Shown here in pieces: positions 12,459 through 21,425 of a stretch of 36,834 nucleotides of DNA. A program made the position numbers and the translations under genes. The notes under the pieces are model-generated. The model was not told the origin of the DNA and made no database searches. It saw only the letters and a program-made list of their open reading frames with translations. The stretch comes from a virus. The DNA lies in IMG/VR virus record IMGVR_UViG_3300027782_000008, positions 1-36,834 of that record; one strand, given 5' to 3'. Each line of letters begins with the position of its first letter. Positions within the stretch are counted from its first letter, which is position 1.

Positions 12459-13288
12459 GTGCTATAGTCTGGATAAGCGACGTTAACAGCGAAATCTTTG
12501 TAAACACCGTAAACAGCTAAAACGCCATAATTGTCGTCACCAACCCAAACTACGGGCGTAGTGCGAATAGCGGCTAGGTAGGAAAATACTTTATCAACGT
12601 TAGTGTTTGGTATCATTAAATTTACTGACAAGCGCTTCGAATAAACACGCTGCAATAATGTAGTATTTCCATAAATATCAGTTGACTGTGTCGAGTAGTC
12701 GTTAATACTAGCCGATGCCCCGTATTGAGTGTCTCCAATGTTTGTTTGTTTGCCCCAAAAACATGTCCCTATTTTTATCGATGTTCCGGCTAGCGTTACC
12801 GTTATCGTCCATAATCCAGAAGGAATATCAATTAAAACCAAATCGGTTTTCAATGTCATATCAACCGTTTTTGAATAAACATTGACACTTAAAGCATTAA
12901 CAGCATTAACGGTAATTGACGTTGTCCCCGTTACGTTTAAAAAAACTATGCTATCAACAACATCACCAGTAATAACAAAACTACCTGATGTACCAAAATT
13001 TGACTGAGTTGCCGCACTAAAATCTAACATTTTATAGCGATCTGCTGCCCCGTCGCAACGCCAAAGGTCAGCCCGAGTGCTAGGTAGAACCACCGAAGAT
13101 GGCGCTATACAAGTGTAAATCTTATCGGCTTCGGTTACTCTGCTCCCTATCGCATAAGATGTTGTCGACACAAAAACTGGATAAATGGCATCTGGAAAAG
13201 CTATAGAGCTCGATGTTACACGCCCATAAAGAGCGTTATTTAATACGCCGATATTCCAATATATTCGTGTGTTTCTAATCACTTTCAT
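12428..13288 (-). CDS. Putative distal tail / tail tip protein
   Basis: A 286-residue protein starting inside the tape-measure stop. The N-terminal 90 residues and a central beta-rich region (SGSFVITGDVVDSIVFLNVTGTT) resemble carbohydrate-binding-like beta sandwiches. The C-terminal part has the look of a siphophage distal tail (Dit-like) protein (AAIRTTPVVWVGDDNY). It follows the tape measure, where distal tail proteins normally sit. I see no further baseplate or tail-tip genes before attP. Confidence 0.6.
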   Translation of the reverse strand: MKVIRNTRIYWNIGVLNNALYGRVTSSSIAFPDAIYPVFVSTTSYAIGSRVTEADKIYTCIAPSSVVLPSTRADLWRCDGAADRYKMLDFSAATQSNFGTSGSFVITGDVVDSIVFLNVTGTTSITVNAVNALSVNVYSKTVDMTLKTDLVLIDIPSGLWTITVTLAGTSIKIGTCFWGKQTNIGDTQYGASASINDYSTQSTDIYGNTTLLQRVYSKRLSVNLMIPNTNVDKVFSYLAAIRTTPVVWVGDDNYGVLAVYGVYKDFAVNVAYPDYSTCSLTIEGLA

Positions 13289-16200
13289 ACTGCCACCACT
13301 GTTGTAATTGAGGTTCCATCCTGCGTAACATCACGCAGTATCTTCGCAGTTTGGCGCGTGTTATTGGCAATCGCTTCTTGCCCTGCTCGAACCTCTGCTC
13401 TGAGTGCTTGAAGCTCTGCAACCAATTCCGCTGTACTCAATAGCCCTTTGCTTTGTGGGTTGCTGAATATTCTTGATGCTCCGGTGTGTTCAAGCTCTGG
13501 GCCGTTCTCACCGACAACTCGCCAACCGCCTGAGTGATAGCCGCCTGATGCGAATTGTGGCATTGGGCCGACAAGTGCGTCATTTGACGCAGGCAGATTT
13601 ATGTTTGTGTCATTCAACATAAGCATTGTTTTCAGATCGACTAGCTGCATTAATTCAGCCAGTGCTTGTGGCAATCCGACTACGGCTTTGGTTGTTTTCT
13701 CAATCGCGTCAAGTTGCTTTTGTGCCATTGATACTTGAGCATCGGCATAATCAGCCAGTTGGCTAATTGTTGATGATGTTCCTGCCTGAGCCGCAGCGTA
13801 TTCGTTAAATGTCGCGTAGAGTTGCTCACTGGGTTTTGCGACATCAGCCAGTGCTTTGTCCATCCCTGCGACATTGTCGATTGCACCACCCGCTTTGGCG
13901 ATCTTCAAAGCTGAATTCAGTAAAATGTTTGCATTAACCTTGTCAGCTCTTAAGCTCGCATTGGTTTCGACTTTTGTTGATGCCAGTGTTGATTTCAGTT
14001 TGTCGGATAAGCTGGTGAGCTTTGAAATTGCTGTACTTACATTCTTTGTTGACTTAGTCATTGCGGTGTTTAAGTCATCCATCGCATTTATTTGGCGCTG
14101 AGTGGCTTGCAGACTTGGCTCCATTGCATCCAATTCTTTCTGTCTTGATGCTGCTAATGCTTCGACTGTTCTTCCCTGAGTTTTCATCAGTGTAATATCT
14201 AACGACGCTTGCTTATTGGCTGTTTCTTGATTCCAGATTAATTGTTGAGTGATTCTCAATTTCTCTGGCAGCAATAATAATTCCGCTTCGTGCGATTCGG
14301 CTATTTTCTCGCTAAGTTTCAAGCCATCGCCTTGCGACTGGTACAGCTTGATGTTCATGTCGAGCGTATCTTTTACTAACTTTTCGTTGTAGCTGATAAA
14401 TTCATCCACTTTTGGCGCCATTTCAAGCAGTAAAGCATACTTATCGACTGCTGTTTTTTCTGCTGCGATATTTTTAGCGCCTTTCTTCCCTGCGTACTTG
14501 GTAACATCAGTCGCTGCCGAATCCACTGCATTTCCGTAAGCGTCACGGCTGTTTAACATGCCTTTTATTTGCTCTCCATCAAATAGCTTATTTTCTTTAA
14601 ATGAGCCTCTCAAGTATTTACCAGTTCGAGTTTGCTTTTCAGCGTCGGTTGTGAATTTATCAATAAACGCGGCAAAACTTGCTTGAAATTTCTCAAGTCC
14701 ACCGCTTGCCTGAACTAGCGCATCAGCCATTGCGATTGCATCGGTTGCGACTTTTGGCATGGCTTTGCCTGACTGAGCGAAAGCGTCTTTTATGATTGCC
14801 TTTTCTTCTTCAATACGTACCGCTGTCTCATACATACCCTCACCAAGTTGCTGATACTTTAGCAGCGATGAAAACACAACGGCTGACACGTTATCCATCA
14901 TTGACGATATAACGGCATTGGCTTTTTCAACTGCGTCTTTGCCTGTCAATCCCATTGTGTCTATTTTTAACGCAGGGATAATTGCTGCGTTTATCTTTTT
15001 TGCAAACTCTGGACCGAGCTTGGTGCTTACTTTGTCAAACGTAGCGCCTATATTTTTAAAGACATCAGTCATCGACTTTTGCAAATCGGCAGCCATCGGG
15101 CTGAAATAGTCTGTATATTCGTAAGTTGGTTTTTCTTTTGTCCCACCTTTTTTAGCATCAGTTGCATACATAGTGCCATATACGTTAATGCCTTTTAGTA
15201 ATTCGCCCAGCGTAATACTGCTTGTTTGCAAGCCACCCGCAACCATTGTATGTCCAGATTTTCCTAAGTCTGGATTGTTGACGCCTTGAATCGCCCCGAG
15301 CTGAAATTGCTTAGTCACCGCACTTAAAATGCTTCCGCTAAGTGCCTGAACGCCTTTGTTAATGCCACGTAATTCAACGTATTCATCAGCGTGGATGTTT
15401 TGCAATAAATCGTAGGTGTTCTTGATTGATTCCGATTTAGCAGTAGGGTCTCCAAGCACTGTGCCTGTTCCCATGTCGCTATTCGAGGGTGGTGGACCAG
15501 ATGCCGCTCCACCGCCACCGCCACCGCTTAAACTTATCCCCGCAAATCCAAGACCTGCCATGACTGCTATCATTGCGGCTACGCCTGCAAAGCCGCCCCA
15601 CCCAGATTGCCCGAACATCTTTGACGCGCCTTCGGTAACATTAACCCCTGTTTTCATCATCGACGATGCCATTTCTTTTACGTCCATTGCTAGGCGTAAG
15701 ACTGATAACCCCATCTCGATATTATGAAAGGCTTTCGCTGCATTAGATTTCTTATCAAATAGGTTTGCTGCTGCTCCCGCAATCTGACTGGCTCCGGTCA
15801 GAGCCGCTTTTGTATTGTCATTATTTAACTTGGCTTCTTCTTTGGCGTAAGTCTTAAAGTTAGCGGCTTTTTTGACTGGGTCTACAGTTGATTCATTCAA
15901 TTTTTTCATGGCTGCATTTTCTTCAAGCGCCTTGGTATTGGCTTCCATTGAAGTAACCATTGCATCAAATGCCCCAGCCATAGCAGTTATGCCACCCAAC
16001 GCCCCATCAAATATTGCTGCTGTCACAGCACCCAAGTCTGAGGTCTTGGTATTGGCATCATCCAGCTTTTTGTTATAAGCATCCAGCGATGACGTTGCAT
16101 CTTCAGTCGCTTTCTTGGCTGCCTCCGCTTGGATATTGCTGTCGTTTTGCTTAATCAGTGGCGCTGCTTGCTCTGGTGTCAGCTTTTGCTTATCGAGTGA

Positions 16201-18195
16201 GCTGGCATAATAGGCGCTTGCTGATAAAGTGAGTTGGTCGTATTTGTCTTTGAGCGAAGCCAGTTCGGTCTTTGCTGTCTCGCTGCTTTTCTTCTGAGCA
16301 TCCATAGCCTTGTTAGCATCCCACTGAGCCATTGCGAAGGCTTTTTGTGATACGCTCATTAATTTCAAAGCATCTGATTGGGCGTAATAATCACGCTCCG
16401 ACATAGTCAGTTTTTTATGCTGCTCATCAAGGCTTTTTAATTCGTCGCTGATGGTTTTTAAATTGTCTTTTCTTAATTTCTCAGCCGCTTTTTCTGCTGC
16501 TTCGTCAACGGGTGGCTTCGTAATTGTGGGTGGCTTTGGTGGTTCTGTTGGCTTGTTTTTGTTATCTGGTGCTGTGACTTTTGCGGCTTCTTTTTCTGCT
16601 GCTGTCTTGGCTTCTATGGCTGCCCGTTGACCTATCAATATCTCGAGATTTTTCTTCTCCATGTCCATCGTTTCTTTCGATGCACCTGTTCCTCCTCCGT
16701 GAGGTGCTAGGCTCTCAATTTTCGCGCTCTGTTCTTTTATTTTTAGATTTTGCTCCTCCAGCGTATTTGCCGAAGTCATAAATTCTTCGTGTGCTTTCTT
16801 CTGCTGACCTATTTTATCAATCACCATACCAATTCCAGCCGCACCGAGCGTTGCGACCAGCACCAATGGGTTTGCCTTTGCTGCCAGATTAAATGCCAGC
16901 ATCGCTGTATTTGCTGCCCAGATGCCTGCTGTCAAAATAGCAATCCCGCCTGCTCCCGAAGCGACTACTTCAAGCCCACTAGCGATGTTTTTTAGGTTGG
17001 TGTACTGCTCTTTCGTTAGGTTGTTTGAGGCGGCGAACTCTTTGCCCATGCCCTCATAGATTGCGATAACGCCAGTGACGCTGGTAATCAGCCCAGTCAA
17101 TCCCTCTGTGAGTGTGTGCGAGTTGCTCTGAACATCACCGAACTGCAATGCCGCTTCTGACAATGTACCGAGCAGCGCATCCCAAGCCTTTGCGAGTCCT
17201 TGATTTAGTATATCGCTTTGTTTTTTTGCGGATCCCGCTGCCCCTTCTAAAGCTGTCGAGAATGTATCAATTTTTCCTGCATTACTTGATAAAATCAATC
17301 CAGCCGCAGCCGCATCAGAACCAAACAGGGTGATTGCCTCCGCACCACTCAGATTGGCTTTCCTGAGTGTGTCCATAACGGGTTGCAGTCCATTAACTTG
17401 AATATTTAAATCAGCAAATGACAGACCATGCTGCTTTAATAGTTCCGTTTTATCTTTTGTCTCATTTCCTAGCGCAACCAGCACGGCTTTAAAGTTATTT
17501 CCCGCTTCACTTCCCTTGATTTGGTTATCTGCTAATATCCCCACCGACGCGCCCATATCCTCCAAGTTAATACCGAAGGCTTTTGCGATAGGCGCAACAT
17601 TCTTCATGGCTTCACCTACTTGCTCAACATTGGTGCTAGTATCAGCCGCCACCTTCGCAAATACGTCGTTAATCCTGCCGAGGTCTGTTAGCTCAAGCCC
17701 TAAGCCCTTCATCGTGCCTGTGGATATTTCAGCGGCTTTTGCCAAGTCAAGCGCACCCGCAGCCGCCAGCTCCAAAACCTTTGGTGTTGCTGCTAAAATC
17801 TCGTTAACTTTTAAACCTGCCGAAGCCAAAACGCCTTGCGCCTCTGCTGTTTGTTGTGCGGAAAAGGCTGTCGTTGCGCCTAGCGAACGCGCTTGCTTCT
17901 CCATTTCCTTCATTTGTGTGGCATTGGCATTGGTTAGTGCCTTGAGTGATAACAGTTTCGTTTCAAAACTGGCGACTTCTTGGATGGTTTTTGCAAACGC
18001 GATGCCTGCTATCGCACCCGCAGCCACTTTTGCCATGCCTGCCATTGCATTGAATTGACTGCCGGCACGTTGCGACGCTCTTTCGGTTGCTGTTAATGAA
18101 CGTGTCGTTCCATCACCTGCACGCTCCAACTCTTGAAGCCGTTGGCGTGCCTCTATTGAGTCAATCCGAATACCGAGTGTCGCAATGTCCATCAT
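13285..18195 (-). CDS. Tail tape measure protein
   Basis: A 1,636-residue protein, the longest gene. Residues 70-260 match the phage minor-tail/tape-measure core (GATTAFSAQQTAEAQGVLASA, then GEAMKNVAPIAKAFGINLEDMG). Hydrophobic stretches lie at about 420-470 and 845-890, the latter followed by a GGGGGGAASGPPP hinge. Lys/Glu-rich coiled coils fill much of the rest. It sets tail length: by the rule of about 1.5 Angstrom per residue, a tail near 240 nm. ATG overlaps the stop of the upstream chaperone frame (ATGATGG). Several long opposite-strand frames inside it are shadows of its Ala/Ser-rich codons. Confidence 0.93.
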   Translation of the reverse strand: MMDIATLGIRIDSIEARQRLQELERAGDGTTRSLTATERASQRAGSQFNAMAGMAKVAAGAIAGIAFAKTIQEVASFETKLLSLKALTNANATQMKEMEKQARSLGATTAFSAQQTAEAQGVLASAGLKVNEILAATPKVLELAAAGALDLAKAAEISTGTMKGLGLELTDLGRINDVFAKVAADTSTNVEQVGEAMKNVAPIAKAFGINLEDMGASVGILADNQIKGSEAGNNFKAVLVALGNETKDKTELLKQHGLSFADLNIQVNGLQPVMDTLRKANLSGAEAITLFGSDAAAAGLILSSNAGKIDTFSTALEGAAGSAKKQSDILNQGLAKAWDALLGTLSEAALQFGDVQSNSHTLTEGLTGLITSVTGVIAIYEGMGKEFAASNNLTKEQYTNLKNIASGLEVVASGAGGIAILTAGIWAANTAMLAFNLAAKANPLVLVATLGAAGIGMVIDKIGQQKKAHEEFMTSANTLEEQNLKIKEQSAKIESLAPHGGGTGASKETMDMEKKNLEILIGQRAAIEAKTAAEKEAAKVTAPDNKNKPTEPPKPPTITKPPVDEAAEKAAEKLRKDNLKTISDELKSLDEQHKKLTMSERDYYAQSDALKLMSVSQKAFAMAQWDANKAMDAQKKSSETAKTELASLKDKYDQLTLSASAYYASSLDKQKLTPEQAAPLIKQNDSNIQAEAAKKATEDATSSLDAYNKKLDDANTKTSDLGAVTAAIFDGALGGITAMAGAFDAMVTSMEANTKALEENAAMKKLNESTVDPVKKAANFKTYAKEEAKLNNDNTKAALTGASQIAGAAANLFDKKSNAAKAFHNIEMGLSVLRLAMDVKEMASSMMKTGVNVTEGASKMFGQSGWGGFAGVAAMIAVMAGLGFAGISLSGGGGGGAASGPPPSNSDMGTGTVLGDPTAKSESIKNTYDLLQNIHADEYVELRGINKGVQALSGSILSAVTKQFQLGAIQGVNNPDLGKSGHTMVAGGLQTSSITLGELLKGINVYGTMYATDAKKGGTKEKPTYEYTDYFSPMAADLQKSMTDVFKNIGATFDKVSTKLGPEFAKKINAAIIPALKIDTMGLTGKDAVEKANAVISSMMDNVSAVVFSSLLKYQQLGEGMYETAVRIEEEKAIIKDAFAQSGKAMPKVATDAIAMADALVQASGGLEKFQASFAAFIDKFTTDAEKQTRTGKYLRGSFKENKLFDGEQIKGMLNSRDAYGNAVDSAATDVTKYAGKKGAKNIAAEKTAVDKYALLLEMAPKVDEFISYNEKLVKDTLDMNIKLYQSQGDGLKLSEKIAESHEAELLLLPEKLRITQQLIWNQETANKQASLDITLMKTQGRTVEALAASRQKELDAMEPSLQATQRQINAMDDLNTAMTKSTKNVSTAISKLTSLSDKLKSTLASTKVETNASLRADKVNANILLNSALKIAKAGGAIDNVAGMDKALADVAKPSEQLYATFNEYAAAQAGTSSTISQLADYADAQVSMAQKQLDAIEKTTKAVVGLPQALAELMQLVDLKTMLMLNDTNINLPASNDALVGPMPQFASGGYHSGGWRVVGENGPELEHTGASRIFSNPQSKGLLSTAELVAELQALRAEVRAGQEAIANNTRQTAKILRDVTQDGTSITTVVAV

Positions 18196-18563
18196 TTTTT
18201 TGCCGCCTGTTGTTGGTAATGGTTCAAAAAAACATCGTCAAGTTGCTTGATAATATTAATTTCTTGCGCTGTAATATTTTTATTCGTTAGTCGATTCCAT
18301 GCGTCCAATTCCGTGTAGCTGATTGGGTTTGCCGTGTAACCATTACTCGTTCTTGCTCTGTTTAGCTCTAAAAAATCCAGCCAGTTAAACTCAAGCGTTT
18401 CTGGAAACGGGAGCGACTCAAGTTGCTCTGGTTTTACGCCTGTTTGTCTTTCTATTGATTCAAGGTGATGACGTAAAGACACGCCATCGCCTTGTTTTGC
18501 CCCGAGCGCTAATTCGTGTTCAGCAAATAGCAATAATTCAACTATTTGCTCTTCGTAAAATTT
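18192..18563 (-). CDS. Tail assembly chaperone, frameshifted C-terminal part (T-like)
   Basis: This frame is the -1 extension of the upstream chaperone. It is open through the slippery heptamer at 18557-18563 and encodes 121 further residues (YEEQIVELLLFAEHELALG and onward). A TTG at 18533 could start it alone, but no good ribosome site is seen. By analogy with lambda G/GT, slippage gives a 252-residue fusion that binds the tape measure. Its stop overlaps the tape-measure start. Confidence 0.75.
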   Translation of the reverse strand, partial: KFYEEQIVELLLFAEHELALGAKQGDGVSLRHHLESIERQTGVKPEQLESLPFPETLEFNWLDFLELNRARTSNGYTANPISYTELDAWNRLTNKNITAQEINIIKQLDDVFLNHYQQQAAKK

Positions 18564-18949
18564 GACATTAAATCCGAAGCCGCGCTGACTTGGTCGCGTA
18601 TCTCTGGGTTAATACGACAAAGCGTCAATGCCATTTCTTTACTGTATTCAACGGGCTTTCCACCGTCGTTAAGACCTTTCCAGCCAGTAATGGTGACGGC
18701 TGTTAATTTCACACTAAAATCTTCGTCTTCCTCGACTTTGCGATAGTCGTCTTTACCTTTCTTTGCCAACATACGTTCACGATCACGCATGTTGTTAACC
18801 GCTTTGCGCGTCCACTCTTTGACTGTGTCCGCGTGTTTGCCAAGTACAGTGATGAAGAACCCCTCACCAATGCCGGTTGCCTCTGGGATAAATTCAAACT
18901 CATAGCCTTGCTCTGATGTTGTGCTTAAATCTAGTGCTGATAATTCCAT
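18542..18949 (-). CDS. Tail assembly chaperone (G-like)
   Basis: A 135-residue protein between the tail tube and the tape measure, the conserved place for G-type chaperones. ATG at 18949 has GAGAAC upstream; an in-frame TTG at 18991 lies in a hairpin and is rejected. The N-terminal beta region (YEFEFIPEATGIGEGFFITVLG) and a charged helix (MRDRERMLAKKGKDDYRKVEED) fit the family. Near its end, codons TCA AAT TTT contain AAATTTT for -1 slippage. Confidence 0.78.
   Translation of the reverse strand: MELSALDLSTTSEQGYEFEFIPEATGIGEGFFITVLGKHADTVKEWTRKAVNNMRDRERMLAKKGKDDYRKVEEDEDFSVKLTAVTITGWKGLNDGGKPVEYSKEMALTLCRINPEIRDQVSAASDLMSNFTKSK
18557..18563 (-). promoter_or_regulatory. -1 frameshift slippery site (AAATTTT)
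   Basis: On the minus strand the zero frame reads A AAT TTT and the -1 frame AAA TTT, the X XXY YYZ geometry. It lies five codons before the G-like stop, and the -1 frame continues into the downstream chaperone frame. Any downstream stimulator structure was not resolved. Confidence 0.7.
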
Positions 18950-18975
18950 TTTTTGTTCTCTGTTTGTTAAAGGTT

Positions 18976-18997
18976 CGCGGCTGTATTTCAAGCCGCG
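18976..18997 (-). other. GC-rich hairpin between tail tube and chaperone genes
   Basis: CGCGGCT (18976-18982) and AGCCGCG (18991-18997) form a perfect 7-bp stem with an 8-nt loop in the 61-bp gap. No T-run follows on the minus strand. It may attenuate or protect the highly expressed tail-tube message rather than end transcription. Confidence 0.5.
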
Positions 18998-19010
18998 ATA
19001 GGGTTATTGT

Positions 19011-20228
19011 TTACGCCTTTGAATCTTGGATAGTAATAATGGTTTTATCATTAGCTGACGAAGTACTACCAGCCGTATTGATACGAGCCGTGAATGGATA
19101 AGTCCGAACGATAGCCTTGTCACCATCATCTTTACCATCACCATCCAACACAATGCTTGACATGCTGAACGATACGAACTCAGATGAATCAGCGCTGGTA
19201 TCTGTGACAACCGCGACTAGAGTTGTTGATGTTGCTCCATCAAAAAGAGTCGAAAGGGTTTTATCTTGATAAAAAGCCGTAAACGAACCTGATACATCAA
19301 TAACGCCTCGCTGAATATCTGGCGATACGTTTGCGCCAACAACCGCGCCTACGGTTGCCACTTTTCCGTCGATTGATATAGTGACACCCGTAAGGTTCGT
19401 TACCGCTGTTCCATCAACGATAAGCACACCATTAATCGCAGCTAACGGACTGGTTGTGGTTTCGGCTGTTGGTGAGGTAAACGTACGTGTAGTGCTAAGG
19501 GTTCGATTTAAGCCAGCGCCTGAAATGGCAATCGTGGCGTTGCCTGTGGACGGCAAGCTGATGTCCAATTTTCCGAGCATAACGTCTGAAAACACTTCAC
19601 TTTGCGTGATGTCAGACTGCCAATCTTCGACTGTATAATAGTCTTTGGTATGACCGGACTCAGGCGGAAACGCTTTTTTGCCCGGATAAGTCAACGTACA
19701 GGCTGCAATGGCGGTGGCGTTGGTCGTAATTGTTGAGTTATTAAGCGTTTTAACCGTAATGACTGTGTTAGTAATGGCTGTAATTAACAGATTTTTATCT
19801 TTTATATCGGCTGGCAATGTTGTTCCAGCAGTTACTCTGATAACGTCACCGATTTTCCAGCCGCCCGATACCATCAAGCCTGTTCCGGTAATCGTATAAG
19901 CGCCCGCAGAACCGCCAAAGATCAGCGACAGCGAGGGTATTGCTGTGATTATGGCAAAGTCATCGCGCAAAACCGAACCCATTACTGTTGCATAAGTGCC
20001 AGCCGATAAAACGCCACTCAGTGCAACATCAACTGAACGCAAGCCGTGAGTTTTGCCGGTGCTTTGTTGGTGCGCAGCAATTTCGTTGTTGCCGTAAGTG
20101 TCTTTTTTTAAGTTGTTAGTTGATGTCTCGCGCCTTAAAGTTTGAGCTGATCCGCCCGATGCTGCTGTGCCGAGTGCGGTTTGTTTTTTAACTGTAACCG
20201 TTTTGTAAATGCCTTGAGCTATTGCCAT
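19011..20228 (-). CDS. Major tail tube protein
   Basis: A 405-residue protein placed after the tail terminator and before the chaperones, where the siphophage tail tube gene belongs. The N-terminus MAIAQGIYKTVTVKKQTALG is typical of this group, as is RGVIDVSGSFTAFYQDKTLSTLFDGA in the second half. A Ser/Thr/Gly-rich beta domain (about residues 100-190) looks like an inserted decoration domain. It polymerises to form the tail shaft. Confidence 0.82.
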   Translation of the reverse strand: MAIAQGIYKTVTVKKQTALGTAASGGSAQTLRRETSTNNLKKDTYGNNEIAAHQQSTGKTHGLRSVDVALSGVLSAGTYATVMGSVLRDDFAIITAIPSLSLIFGGSAGAYTITGTGLMVSGGWKIGDVIRVTAGTTLPADIKDKNLLITAITNTVITVKTLNNSTITTNATAIAACTLTYPGKKAFPPESGHTKDYYTVEDWQSDITQSEVFSDVMLGKLDISLPSTGNATIAISGAGLNRTLSTTRTFTSPTAETTTSPLAAINGVLIVDGTAVTNLTGVTISIDGKVATVGAVVGANVSPDIQRGVIDVSGSFTAFYQDKTLSTLFDGATSTTLVAVVTDTSADSSEFVSFSMSSIVLDGDGKDDGDKAIVRTYPFTARINTAGSTSSANDKTIITIQDSKA

Positions 20229-20239
20229 TAGTTATATTC

Positions 20240-20644
20240 CTATTGTGAAATGTAAGCGTGAAAACGAATCTTGACTGGTCGGACAAACCGATCACCATCA
20301 AGGTAAGCTGGTGCGAGTTCTGGCGTTGTTGAAATAGTGACGGTAATGCCTCCATTAAACAAAGCCGTTCCTCGCTTAAAAGTGTTTCTAATTAGCTCGA
20401 AGCGCTGGTCAACTGCCCCTGCGCCTACGCTTTGTGAGTAACATAAGTCCACTTGCATATAGCCAGCTTCGGTATAACTTGCCCCGAAAACTCGATTGTC
20501 TGGTTCGGCTGTCAGCAAATTAACTCTCTGATAGGGCGTACCAACAATCGGTGTGTATGGGGTGTTTTGCCAAGCCGTTGCTAATGCTGGCGACATCCCA
20601 TTCAAGGCGGTTTCTAGGGCTGCGCGGATTTTGATGATACTCAA
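20240..20644 (-). CDS. Tail terminator-like protein (DUF4128)
   Basis: A 134-residue protein. It starts with TTG at 20644, supported by GGAGGTG seven bases upstream and a four-base overlap with the preceding stop. The pattern IIKIRAALETALNGMSPALA, then PYQRVNLLTAEPDN, then RFELIRNTFKRGTAL, then GDRFVRPVKIRFHAYI matches DUF4128, whose members cap the tail tube. Lies directly before the tail tube gene. Confidence 0.8.
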   Translation of the reverse strand: MSIIKIRAALETALNGMSPALATAWQNTPYTPIVGTPYQRVNLLTAEPDNRVFGASYTEAGYMQVDLCYSQSVGAGAVDQRFELIRNTFKRGTALFNGGITVTISTTPELAPAYLDGDRFVRPVKIRFHAYISQ

Positions 20645-21063
20645 GGGTTCACCTCCGAAACAGCCTGTTGCACCAGCGCTTGGTATTCTGTAATCGTCAA
20701 ACCGACCATGCCGTTAGGTGGGCATTGCGAACTGTGACCGTGTTCAAGTGCGATTGAGTAGGGCAAATTATTGACTATCCAATGCAGTTTTCCCGCTGCC
20801 TGTGGTGGCAGCAGTCCTTTAGTGTGTGCCAGTGTTCCCTGCCCCCCTTGTCCGTGTGCGCTATCGTCGTGAATATCAGTAACGCCTGTGGGCATGTCAT
20901 TAACGCCATATTGCCAGTTGCCCTTGAACCTGCCCGTATCGACTGGCGATTTCCTGATGACTGCGCGCATCACATCCAGCACTACCTTTTTCGTTACGGT
21001 GTTGACGTTAGTGCCTGCGTGGTTGATAAAGTGAGTCATATCAAGGGCGAAATTGCCAGCCAT
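20641..21063 (-). CDS. HK97 gp10-like head-tail component
   Basis: A 140-residue protein. ATG at 21063 overlaps the previous stop (TAATG); an upstream in-frame start at 21084 is not needed. The motif VIRKSPVDTGRFKGNWQYG is the signature of HK97 gp10-like neck/tail-completion proteins. A His-Gly-rich middle (HDDSAHGQGGQG) and LPYSIALEHGHSSQCPPNG follow. It probably sits at the head-tail joint. Confidence 0.82.
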   Translation of the reverse strand: MAGNFALDMTHFINHAGTNVNTVTKKVVLDVMRAVIRKSPVDTGRFKGNWQYGVNDMPTGVTDIHDDSAHGQGGQGTLAHTKGLLPPQAAGKLHWIVNNLPYSIALEHGHSSQCPPNGMVGLTITEYQALVQQAVSEVNP

Positions 21064-21425
21064 TACGCCCCCCTCACTTGGCACTCGTACATCACGACTG
21101 TTCCTGCTGGATTAAGTGATTTAATATTTTTAATAACGAAGGTAATGCCATTTGCAATAACGGTGTCATCAATCTTGGGTGCTGTTATGCCCACAGGACT
21201 AAGCAATAATTTTTTATCGCCTTGCAAAACAAGAGTTCCATCAATCTGGTTCAAGCCGTTATATTCTTTGACGACTCCGCGCCCAATCTCTGTTGCTGTA
21301 GTTGTTGCCGCTGTTCCTGTTGCAGGGTCGTAAATGCCAGTTGCCTTATGAGTCAAAGTGACTAGCTGCCCGTATTGACTGAGCGCGTCATCGACAACCT
21401 CGACAGCATCCGAATAAAAGCTCAC
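21063..21425 (-). CDS. Head-tail joining / stopper-like protein
   Basis: A 120-residue beta-rich protein (GQLVTLTHKATGIYDPATG, then DGTLVLQGDKKLLLSP, then IANGITFVIKNIKSLNPAG). Its size and gene order between the connector and the gp10-like gene fit the head-closure (stopper) proteins of siphophages. It overlaps both neighbours by a few bases. Confidence 0.68.
   Translation of the reverse strand: MSFYSDAVEVVDDALSQYGQLVTLTHKATGIYDPATGTAATTTATEIGRGVVKEYNGLNQIDGTLVLQGDKKLLLSPVGITAPKIDDTVIANGITFVIKNIKSLNPAGTVVMYECQVRGA

Noticed and set aside
17516-18058. A 180-codon rightward open frame inside the tape measure
   Set aside because: It is antisense to clear tape-measure coding sequence, is low-complexity Ala/Ser/Pro, and has no ribosome site or partner genes.
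20782-21333. A 183-codon rightward open frame across the neck genes
   Set aside because: It lies opposite two well-supported overlapping genes and has no recognisable protein pattern.
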